From Fidelibacterota bacterium (GTDB lineage Bacteria; Fidelibacterota; Marinisomatia; Marinisomatales; UBA1611), in assembly GCA_012964275.1 (NCBI GenBank), contig DTUG01000110.1, positions 1 to 12,817 on the forward strand: a stretch of 12,817 nucleotides of DNA. The letters run 5' to 3'. Below the pieces are notes generated by a model that had not been told where the DNA came from, made no database searches, and saw only the letters and a list, made by a program, of their open reading frames with translations. Below are positions 1 through 6,139 of the stretch, piece by piece (position 1 is the first letter of the stretch; every line of letters starts with the position of its first letter). The position numbers were made by a program, and so were the translations under genes.

Positions 1-2
1 CC

Positions 3-269
3 TTCAGTGTCACTACAATGTTTGGCCAGTCTTACTACGGTTCCAAGTGCACCGGATATCTTTTCGGCTCAAAACAGAAATTGATCTATAAAGGGTTTTA
101 TGTTCTGGCGATACCGTTTGGAGCCCTGGTTTCTATCAAGACGGTGATAAGCCTGATAGATGGTGCCTACGCGGTGATGGCCATACCGACCATGACGTCC
201 GCGCTGCTGCTTTCCCCGAAAGTTGTGGCAGAATCAAAACGCTACTTTGCAGCGCTGAATAAAAATTAA
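3..269 (+). CDS. Sodium/alanine (AGCS family) symporter, C-terminal fragment
   Basis: This is the end of a gene that begins before the window. The open frame runs from base 3 without a stop; the Met at base 18 is internal, not a start. The read-in peptide F-S-V-T-T-M-F-G-Q-S-Y-Y-G, followed by Y-L-F-G, matches the conserved C-terminal region of alanine/glycine:cation symporters (compare the family pattern G-x-S-Y-Y-G-E-K-x-x-x-Y-L-F-G). A later stretch, A-V-M-A-I-P followed by A-L-L-L-S-P-K-V-V, fits the family's last membrane helix, which usually reads G-L-M-A-I-P-N-L. Such proteins import alanine or glycine with sodium across the inner membrane. Its stop overlaps that of the convergent prmA in TTAA. 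Family assignment is fairly firm; substrate is inferred. Confidence 0.8.
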   Translation, partial: FSVTTMFGQSYYGSKCTGYLFGSKQKLIYKGFYVLAIPFGALVSIKTVISLIDGAYAVMAIPTMTSALLLSPKVVAESKRYFAALNKN

Positions 270-1165
270 GTCAACTCTTTACGCCCATAGAGCAGGATCC
301 AGCCGCCATCATTGGAATGGATGGTCATGGTTATTTCCGGGGAAAAGGCGCTGATAACGTCCATTGCTTGATCTGACAGAATGCCGGAAAGGAGCAAAAC
401 CCCGCCCGGTTCCATGCAGGACAACAATGTCTTTTTCAGGCCGATCAGGGTATTGGATAGGATATTGGCTATTACAACATCAAACGTATGCGGGGAGCTG
501 AAATCGTCCAGGTGAAAAAAATCAGTCTTGGAGTTATTCAAACCCCGGTTCCGATCGGCATTGTCCAGGGCCTGGCGGTCAATATCAACACCAACTGTGT
601 GCCCGGCACCCAATATTTCGGCCGCGATAGCGAGGATACCGGAGCCGCAGCCGAAGTCCAATAGACTCTGGCCTTTCTCAAGGTATATTTCTATCCAGCG
701 CAGGCAGAGCTGGGTGGTAGGGTGTGATCCGGTTCCGAACCCTGAACCCGGTTCAATTATGATGGTTCTGCCTGCGAACCCCACCGCCGGCCGCCAGGGA
801 GGCAGGATCCGCAGAAAATCAGAGAGCAGGATTTCCCTGAACTGGGCCCGGGAGTGCTTGATCCAGTCCCGGTCCTCAAAGATCTCTTCGGCAGGGTCAG
901 GTATTGTTTCCAGGTCCAGTCGGGACTGAACATCCTTTACCAGTTTGCCAGTGTCCGTAGCGGCAGCTACCAGCAACACCAGGGAATGGGTATCACCATC
1001 GATAGTTTGGGGATTATCAGGATCATCAACCCAGTCAGATTCCTGTTCCGGACGGCGGTCTGTGATGGTCATAGAAAGGATCCGTTTCATATTCTCAAGC
1101 TTTTCGGTCACAGCCTGCAGGTTGTGTCCAGGAAGGTCCAGGGTAATATTTTTCCAAGCCGGCAT
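266..1165 (-). CDS. prmA: Ribosomal protein L11 methyltransferase PrmA
   Basis: This 299-residue protein has the usual PrmA length and order: an N-terminal substrate-recognition part (about 1-95), a linker, and a Rossmann-fold SAM methyltransferase domain. Visible motifs are E-P-G-S-G-F-G-T-G-S-H-P-T-T (138-151), the SAM loop L-L-D-F-G-C-G-S-G-I-L-A (168-179), the acidic ribose-binding G-V-D-I-D (192-196), and the N-I-L motif in V-I-A-N-I-L (231-236). PrmA trimethylates ribosomal protein L11 in the cytoplasm. The frame stays open 22 codons further upstream, but that extension would run into murQ on the other strand and looks unlike the family, so I start at Met 1165. That leaves 20 bases to the divergent murQ start. 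The acidic insert near 41-58 (E-S-D-W-V-D-D-P-D-N) is longer than I expect. Confidence 0.93.
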   Translation of the reverse strand: MPAWKNITLDLPGHNLQAVTEKLENMKRILSMTITDRRPEQESDWVDDPDNPQTIDGDTHSLVLLVAAATDTGKLVKDVQSRLDLETIPDPAEEIFEDRDWIKHSRAQFREILLSDFLRILPPWRPAVGFAGRTIIIEPGSGFGTGSHPTTQLCLRWIEIYLEKGQSLLDFGCGSGILAIAAEILGAGHTVGVDIDRQALDNADRNRGLNNSKTDFFHLDDFSSPHTFDVVIANILSNTLIGLKKTLLSCMEPGGVLLLSGILSDQAMDVISAFSPEITMTIHSNDGGWILLYGRKELT

Positions 1166-1185
1166 ACGTTGTAAATTAAAATACA
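1166..1185. promoter_or_regulatory. Twenty-base divergent prmA/murQ gap with inverted repeat
   Basis: Only 20 bases separate the two divergent start codons, and all but the first three are A/T-rich. They contain T-T-G-T-A at 1169-1173 and T-A-C-A-A at 1182-1186, an inverted repeat with an 8-base A/T spacer whose last base is the A of the murQ ATG. There is no room for a Shine-Dalgarno site and leader in either direction, so one or both mRNAs may be leaderless, or transcription may begin inside the opposite gene. The repeat could be an operator or simply back-to-back A/T-rich -10 elements (TAAATT and TAAAAT are both present). Function is inferred. Confidence 0.4.
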
Positions 1186-2079
1186 ATGGTAGAGCGTGGT
1201 ACGTTAAACACGGAACAGCAAAACCAGGCATCCCTGGATATTGATGACCTGTCGATCAGCGATATTCTCCGAACCATTAACCGGGAAGACCAGACCGTAG
1301 CCTTGGCGGTGGAAAAGGCTTTGCCGGAGATCGAGGATACCATTGGTTTTACCACTTCGGCCTTGAAAATGGGCGGCCGTGTGTTTTATGTTGGTGCCGG
1401 TACCAGCGGGCGTCTGGGAGTTTTGGATGCATCGGAATGCCCGCCCACCTATTCTGCGCCGCCGGACTGGTTCATTGGCGTCATTGCCGGGGGAGACGAA
1501 GCGCTCCGGAAGTCCATTGAAGGTGCGGAAGATGAACCCAAACATGCCGCCAGAGATCTGGTTCCTTTTAATATCGATGAAAATGATGTGGTCATCGGCA
1601 TCAGCTGCAGCGGCGCTGCTGCCTACGTGGTAGCGGCCCTGGATTTCAGCCGGGAAAGGGAAGCGAAAACAGTTTACATAGTCACAAACCCTGAGCCTTA
1701 TAGGACCACCGCTGTGGATGTGATTATACGTGTGGATACGGGGCCGGAGATCATTACCGGTTCCACCCGAATGAAGGCCGGCACTGCTACCAAACTGGTG
1801 CTGAATATGATCTCGACCGCTACCATGATCCGTCTGGGGAAGATCTATGGCAATCTGATGGTGGACCTGATGGCAGTTAACGATAAGCTGGTGGACAGGG
1901 GCACCCGCATTATTCAGCAATTAACAGGTCTGGAATATGAAGCGTCCCGGCAAAAGCTGTTCGACGCGGGCAAATCCGTGAAAACAGCGGTAGTGATGGT
2001 CAAAAAGAACTCCGGCAGGAAAGAAGCGGAGAAGCTGCTGGCTGATGCCGGCGGTTTCCTTCGGTCAGTGATCGGATAA
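1186..2079 (+). CDS. murQ: N-acetylmuramic acid 6-phosphate etherase MurQ
   Basis: MurQ cleaves the lactyl ether of N-acetylmuramate 6-phosphate to give GlcNAc-6-phosphate and D-lactate during cytoplasmic recycling of peptidoglycan. The 297 residues match family length and contain a SIS sugar-phosphate domain. Hallmarks are G-A-G-T-S-G-R-L-G-V-L-D-A-S-E-C-P-P-T (70-88), E-G-A-E-D (112-116), G-P-E-I-I-T-G-S-T-R (186-195), K-A-G-T-A-T-K-L-V-L-N-M (198-209) and G-K-I-Y-G-N-L-M-V-D (218-227). Glu84 and Glu115 line up with the two catalytic glutamates known in E. coli MurQ (83 and 114). Two family patterns have drifted: the usual A-S-G-R-T-P-Y-V is C-S-G-A-A-A-Y-V (141-148), and the usual T-E-x-R-N-P is T-E-Q-Q-N-Q (9-14). 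No Shine-Dalgarno site is visible. The next gene starts 3 bases after the stop. Confidence 0.93.
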   Translation: MVERGTLNTEQQNQASLDIDDLSISDILRTINREDQTVALAVEKALPEIEDTIGFTTSALKMGGRVFYVGAGTSGRLGVLDASECPPTYSAPPDWFIGVIAGGDEALRKSIEGAEDEPKHAARDLVPFNIDENDVVIGISCSGAAAYVVAALDFSREREAKTVYIVTNPEPYRTTAVDVIIRVDTGPEIITGSTRMKAGTATKLVLNMISTATMIRLGKIYGNLMVDLMAVNDKLVDRGTRIIQQLTGLEYEASRQKLFDAGKSVKTAVVMVKKNSGRKEAEKLLADAGGFLRSVIG

Positions 2080-2082
2080 CCA

Positions 2083-2790
2083 TTGGTTCGTATCTTAACC
2101 AGTTTTGTCTGGCTGCTGATCTGTTTTTCCTGCGCTCCGAAAGAAGAATCCATTGTTCAACAGATGGAAGCCAAAGGACCGATTCCCCATCCCACAGAAG
2201 CACCGGATCAGTGGCTTCTGGCCCATATTGATGTGGAAACCACAGGCCTGCTGCCTGGCTACCACGAAATGATCGATATTGGCATTGTCATGACCACCCT
2301 GGAAGGCACGTTCATTGACAGTCTTTTTCTGCGGATCCAGCCGGCACACCCGGAACGGCTTTCACCGGGAGCCAGAGCGGTCAATGCCTTTGATGCCCAT
2401 AAATGGGCGCAGCTTGGTGCCCTGAATCGATCTGCGGCAGTAGACAGTATTATTTCCTTTCACAAACGGGCGGCAGGAGATAATCACGTATTGATGGTGG
2501 CCTATAATTCCCATTTCGACTCTGCCTTCCTGGACCATCTTTTTCGATCGGCAAACAAGACCTGGCGGGAAATGTATTATTATTTTATTCTGGACATCCC
2601 TTCCATGGCCTGGGGACTGGGTCTCAAGGACCTGAACAGCGCCTGGATCATGGATCGTTACCAGGTAAAGGATGAGCCCCATATTGCTGACCAGCATACC
2701 GGGATCACCGGTGCCATGGTCAATGTACGCATTTACAAGGCCCTGCTCCAGTACCGTCAGGATCTGCTGGCCGCGGTGCCTGTGCCCTGA
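2083..2790 (+). CDS. Lipoprotein-like DEDDh 3'-5' exonuclease homologue
   Basis: This 235-residue protein has two parts. Residues 1-17 form a hydrophobic signal-like segment ending L-L-I-C-F-S-C, with Cys17 as a possible lipidation site followed by A-P-K-E-E. From about 45 a DnaQ/RNase T-type exonuclease fold follows: ExoI I-D-V-E-T-T-G (49-55, Asp50 and Glu52), ExoII N-S-H-F-D (142-146, Asp146) and an ExoIII-like H-T-G-I-T-G (205-210). Known DEDDh enzymes have H-x4-D here; this one has Gly210 where the fourth metal-binding Asp should be (GGT instead of GAT), so activity is doubtful. The start is TTG at 2083, 3 bases after murQ, with no Shine-Dalgarno site; no upstream ATG fits. An exported nuclease-fold protein behind murQ is unexpected. 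Fold is fairly sure; export and activity are not. Confidence 0.75.
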   Translation: MVRILTSFVWLLICFSCAPKEESIVQQMEAKGPIPHPTEAPDQWLLAHIDVETTGLLPGYHEMIDIGIVMTTLEGTFIDSLFLRIQPAHPERLSPGARAVNAFDAHKWAQLGALNRSAAVDSIISFHKRAAGDNHVLMVAYNSHFDSAFLDHLFRSANKTWREMYYYFILDIPSMAWGLGLKDLNSAWIMDRYQVKDEPHIADQHTGITGAMVNVRIYKALLQYRQDLLAAVPVP

Positions 2791-2795
2791 ACCAT

Positions 2796-2824
2796 GACTA
2801 TATGGGCATAGTCGTTTTAATTTT
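2796..2824 (+). terminator. Possible weak rho-independent terminator
   Basis: A 6-bp inverted repeat, G-A-C-T-A-T (2796-2801) and A-T-A-G-T-C (2808-2813), encloses a 6-base loop and is followed by G, then T-T-T-T-A-A-T-T-T-T-T to 2824. It sits 5 bases after the exonuclease-like gene and before the Ste24-type gene. The stem is short and AT-rich, so termination would be partial at best. Confidence 0.4.
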
Positions 2825-2835
2825 TCATCGCTAAT

Positions 2836-4071
2836 ATGGAACAAACCTACTATTTTATCATTATCGGCGCCCTGTTGGTGGAATACCTGCTTTCCACCAT
2901 CAGTTCTATCCTGAATATGGGCAGTATCTCACCGGAAGTTCCCCGGGAGTTCCGGGATGTTTACGATGCAGAGAAGTATGCCAAGTCCCAGGACTATCTG
3001 AAGGCCCAGACCCGGTTCGGCCTGTTTTCCGGAACCTTCAGCCTGGTATTGATCCTGGTGGTGATCCATGCGGGTCTTTTTGGTTTCCTGGATCAGTTTG
3101 TGCGCGACCAGACCGACCATTTTATCCTGGCCGGGCTGCTCTTTTTCGGCATCATCTTTATCATCCAGGATATTATTAGCCTGCCTTTTTCCATCTACAG
3201 CACTTTTGTGATCGAAGAAAAATTCGGCTTTAATCGTACCACACCCCAAACTTTTATCATTGATAAGTTCAAGGGGTACGCTCTGGTGGTTGTCCTGGGC
3301 AGTATGATCACAGTTCCTATCCTGTATTTCTTTGAAATATTCGGTAGCAGCGGCTGGTGGATCGCCTGGAGTGTCATGACCATTTTCATGATTGCTATTC
3401 AGCCCATCTTTGTCCATGTGATCGCCCCCATGTTCAACAAATTTACGCCGCTGGAAGACGGGGAGCTGCGCACCGCTATTGAAACCTATGCTGAAAAAGT
3501 AAAATTTCCTATCGGGCGCATTGACGTCATGGACGGGAGCAGGCGATCGGCCCATTCTAATGCCTACTTCAGCGGGCTGGGCAAGTCCCGCCGCATTGCC
3601 CTGTTCGATACACTGTTGGAAAAGCATACAACTGGAGAGATTGTCTCTGTGGTGGCTCATGAAGTGGGTCATTACAAGCTGAAACATATCATCCTGGGCA
3701 CACTTCTGGGAATTGCAGAAACCGGGGTGATGCTGTATGTCTTTAACCTGATCATGAGTGATCAGGCACTTTTCGCTGTCTTTGGTGTGAACGCGGTATC
3801 AGTGTATGCCGGCCTGGTCTTCTTTGCCATGCTCTATGCCCCGGTCAACATGGTCACATCGATATTGACCACAGCTCTGTCCCGGAAGAATGAATTTGAT
3901 GCAGATGCCTATTCATTAAAAACTACCGATAATCCGGAAGCCCTGATCAGCATGCTGAAAGGCCTGTCTGCCAGCAACCTGGCTCATTTAACGCCCCACC
4001 CCCTGAAGGTATTCCTGGCCTACAGCCATCCCCCGGTCAGCCAGCGTATCGCTGCCATTGCATCAAACTAA
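2836..4071 (+). CDS. M48 family, Ste24-type membrane zinc metalloprotease
   Basis: The 411 residues match the length and layout of Ste24/CAAX prenyl protease 1 homologues. Several helices lie in the N-terminal half (about 5-27, 63-87, 96-120, 147-168, 174-197) and two more in the C-terminal half (about 283-305 and 315-345). The zinc site is H-E-V-G-H (275-279) with the third ligand Glu353 in N-E-F-D-A-D-A-Y (352-359). S-N-A-Y-F-S-G-L-G (241-249) and the C-terminal S-H-P-P-V-S-Q-R-I (397-405) are also family hallmarks. In eukaryotes Ste24 trims prenylated CAAX proteins; bacterial homologues lack that substrate and are thought to act in membrane protein quality control. The ATG at 2836 has no Shine-Dalgarno site but an A/T-rich leader. 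The beta-lactamase-family gene starts 22 bases downstream, so co-transcription is likely. Confidence 0.93.
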   Translation: MEQTYYFIIIGALLVEYLLSTISSILNMGSISPEVPREFRDVYDAEKYAKSQDYLKAQTRFGLFSGTFSLVLILVVIHAGLFGFLDQFVRDQTDHFILAGLLFFGIIFIIQDIISLPFSIYSTFVIEEKFGFNRTTPQTFIIDKFKGYALVVVLGSMITVPILYFFEIFGSSGWWIAWSVMTIFMIAIQPIFVHVIAPMFNKFTPLEDGELRTAIETYAEKVKFPIGRIDVMDGSRRSAHSNAYFSGLGKSRRIALFDTLLEKHTTGEIVSVVAHEVGHYKLKHIILGTLLGIAETGVMLYVFNLIMSDQALFAVFGVNAVSVYAGLVFFAMLYAPVNMVTSILTTALSRKNEFDADAYSLKTTDNPEALISMLKGLSASNLAHLTPHPLKVFLAYSHPPVSQRIAAIASN

Positions 4072-4093
4072 CAAAGCGTCAATATCCTTCACG

Positions 4094-5275
4094 ATGGATA
4101 AACGAATTATTGCTGCAGTTGTTCTGCTCCTGGCATTCAGCTGTTTCAAATATCCTCTGCCTGAACTTGCCATCAGTTCCAAGGCATCCCTCCAGGAAAA
4201 ACTGGCGGCCATTGATACGTGGCTGGGGGATCTGGCGGATCAGAGAAAATTTAACGGTTCCATTGTCATTGCCCGTAACAGCAACCCCCTTCTGATTAAC
4301 TCCTATGGATACGCTGACCGGAATCGCAGCATCCCCTTAACGGCGAAATCGTGCTTTCGCCTGGCATCCGTGTCCAAACAGTTTACTGCTATGGCCCTGA
4401 TGATATTGAAGGAACAGGGAAAGCTTGGGTTTGATGATTATGTTCAAACATATCTTACGGATTTTCCCTACCCGAACGTGTCAATCCGCCACCTGCTGAC
4501 ACATACATCAGGGATTCCCGATTATGAAGATCTGGTGCTTAAACATTATCTCTCATTTTTCACTTTTCTGTTTTTCAGCACAGATCAATCAATGGACAAC
4601 CTGTTTTATACAGGGGATCCCAGTCTTTTTAAAGACAGGTATAATATTCTTACCATGAAGGATGTTTTATCTCTGGTGGTCAAATACCAGGATCAAAAGA
4701 AGTTTCAGCCCGGCGAAAAATACAGCTACAGTAACACAGCATATGTGCTGCTGGCCTATATTGTGGAAACTGTTTCCGGGCAGACATTCGAGGCATTTCT
4801 TGATAAAAATATATTTGAGCCTCTTGGCATGGAAAACAGCAGCATCTGGAACTTGCTGTCCATCTCCAATAAACTGCCCAACCGGGTGGAAGGCACCTAT
4901 GGCAACCGGTTGAACGATTACACCTGGCTCGATGGCATCGCAGGTGATGGGGCAGTATTTGTCAGTGCGGAGGATTTCCTGAAGTGGGATCGGGCACTAA
5001 CCAGCCACACCCTGGTTTCTCCTGCTGTGTTCAGGGAAGCCACATCACCCTTTATCACAACTTCCGGCGACACGTCATACTACGGCTTTGGTTGGCGTCT
5101 AAGTGCAAAGGGTGATTTAATGAACCATACAGGCTCCTGGGTAGGTGCTCTCACCTATATATCACGAAGGCCCGCGAACCGGTCCCTTTTTGTATTATTG
5201 GACAGCTCTACGAATAAATATTACTTTGAGATCAGAGACAGGATCATAAAGGTCTTAGATGATGAAAACTTCTAA
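4094..5275 (+). CDS. Serine beta-lactamase family (class C / PBP-like) lipoprotein
   Basis: This 393-residue protein begins with a signal peptide ending L-L-L-A-F-S-C, with Cys17 as the likely lipidation site. The catalytic domain has S-V-S-K (92-95; Ser92 nucleophile, Lys95), Y-S-N (212-214) and H-T-G (345-347) in place of the classical K-T-G triad. L-L-T-H-T-S-G-I-P (134-142) and F-E-P-L-G-M (241-246) are also typical. The family includes class C beta-lactamases, D,D-peptidases and esterases; sequence alone does not choose, and this is probably a periplasmic esterase or peptidase rather than a resistance enzyme. Between H-T-S-G-I-P-D-Y and the helix beginning at about 187 there is a linker of some 40 residues with a hydrophobic run (F-F-T-F-L-F-F, 155-161) longer than I expect. 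I choose ATG 4094 over the in-frame TTG 4058 because it gives a proper signal peptide and does not overlap the protease gene. Confidence 0.88.
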   Translation: MDKRIIAAVVLLLAFSCFKYPLPELAISSKASLQEKLAAIDTWLGDLADQRKFNGSIVIARNSNPLLINSYGYADRNRSIPLTAKSCFRLASVSKQFTAMALMILKEQGKLGFDDYVQTYLTDFPYPNVSIRHLLTHTSGIPDYEDLVLKHYLSFFTFLFFSTDQSMDNLFYTGDPSLFKDRYNILTMKDVLSLVVKYQDQKKFQPGEKYSYSNTAYVLLAYIVETVSGQTFEAFLDKNIFEPLGMENSSIWNLLSISNKLPNRVEGTYGNRLNDYTWLDGIAGDGAVFVSAEDFLKWDRALTSHTLVSPAVFREATSPFITTSGDTSYYGFGWRLSAKGDLMNHTGSWVGALTYISRRPANRSLFVLLDSSTNKYYFEIRDRIIKVLDDENF

Positions 5276-5299
5276 TTGATTCGAATTTAGAATAACAGG

Positions 5300-5307
5300 A
5301 AGGTGAT
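5300..5307 (+). promoter_or_regulatory. Shine-Dalgarno site that decides the hydrolase start
   Basis: A-G-G-A-A-G-G-T-G-A-T (5297-5307) closely matches the extended Shine-Dalgarno consensus AAGGAGGTGAT. It overlaps the earlier candidate starts GTG 5303 and ATG 5306 and lies 7 bases before ATG 5315, which is therefore preferred. It is one of the few strong ribosome-binding sites in the window. Confidence 0.65.
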
Positions 5308-5314
5308 GAATGAC

Positions 5315-6139
5315 ATGAAGATCGCATTAATCCAGCAGCACGCTTCTACCGAAACAGCTGCCAACATTCGCAGGGGACTTGATAATCTGGATAAGGCGGC
5401 TGAGCAGGGGGCGGAGCTTGCCGTATTTGCCGAGCTGGCCTTTACCCGTTTCTTTCCCCAGTATGAAGCCCAAGGAGACGTTATTCACCTGGCGGAAACA
5501 GTACCGGGGCCTACCACGGAATTGTTCATGGCCAAGGCCGAAGAACACCACATGGTGATTGTGATCAACCTTTTTGAACTGGCAGATGGAAAGGCATATG
5601 ATTCATCCCCGGTGATCGATGCGGACGGCAGTCTCCTGGGTACGACCCGGATGATACACATTACCAATTACGAATGTTTTTATGAAAAAGGGTACTATGC
5701 GGAAGGGGACCATGGCGCACCGGTATACGATACCGCTGTTGGTAAAATCGGGGTAGCCATCTGTTATGACCGCCATTACCCCGAATACATGCGGGCCCTG
5801 GCCGTGAAAGGCGCCGATGTGGTGGTGGTACCCCAGGCTGGCACTGTTGGCGAGTGGCCGGATGGACTTTATGAAGCAGAACTGCAGGTAGCGTCATTCC
5901 AGAATGGATACATCTGTGCTCTGGCAAACCGTGTCGGGAAGGAAGACCAGATGGAATTTTCCGGTGAATCCTTTATATCAAACCCGGCGGGGAAGGTGAT
6001 TGCTCAGTCACCGGCGGGAGTGGATGATATTCTTGTTGCTGATCTGGATCTGACTGAAGTGAAAAGATCACACGCTCGAACCCTGTTTTTCCGGGATCGG
6101 CGACCTGAAATATATCCACTGCACTCGCAGGACGCCTAG
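5315..6139 (+). CDS. Carbon-nitrogen hydrolase (nitrilase superfamily), catalytic Lys replaced by Met
   Basis: This 274-residue cytoplasmic protein has the nitrilase-superfamily fold of amidases and N-carbamoyl-amine or N-carbamoyl-amino-acid hydrolases. It begins M-K-I-A-L-I-Q, as many family members do. Glu40 lies in V-F-A-E-L-A-F (37-43), Cys150 in G-V-A-I-C-Y-D-R-H-Y-P-E (146-157), and E-K-G-Y-Y (124-128) corresponds to the family E-K-x-Y-F. The C-Y-D-R-H-Y-P-E context resembles ureidopropionase or carbamoyl-hydrolase-like members, but no exact substrate can be named. The position of the third catalytic residue, normally Lys in R-K-x-H-I-P, reads R-M-I-H-I-T (112-117), with Met113. The lineup is ungapped to the Glu124 motif, so this looks like a true substitution. 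I recall related sequences with the same change but cannot confirm it. The stop overlaps the convergent gene in CTAG. Confidence 0.87.
   Translation: MKIALIQQHASTETAANIRRGLDNLDKAAEQGAELAVFAELAFTRFFPQYEAQGDVIHLAETVPGPTTELFMAKAEEHHMVIVINLFELADGKAYDSSPVIDADGSLLGTTRMIHITNYECFYEKGYYAEGDHGAPVYDTAVGKIGVAICYDRHYPEYMRALAVKGADVVVVPQAGTVGEWPDGLYEAELQVASFQNGYICALANRVGKEDQMEFSGESFISNPAGKVIAQSPAGVDDILVADLDLTEVKRSHARTLFFRDRRPEIYPLHSQDA

Noticed and set aside
1204..1920. Long open frame of 238 codons on the minus strand opposite murQ
   Set aside because: It is a shadow of a clear MurQ gene. Its protein is rich in His, Gly and Arg with no family motif, which is usual for reverse frames of GC-biased codons.
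2929..3687. Open frame of 252 codons on the minus strand opposite the Ste24-type gene
   Set aside because: Overlaps a strongly supported protease gene fully, is polar and His/Gln/Asp rich, and shows no domain.
5270..5292. Inverted repeat T-T-C-T-A-A / T-T-A-G-A-A around the end of the beta-lactamase-family gene
   Set aside because: The stem is only six A/T-rich base pairs, has no T-tract after it and overlaps the stop codon, so I do not call it a terminator.
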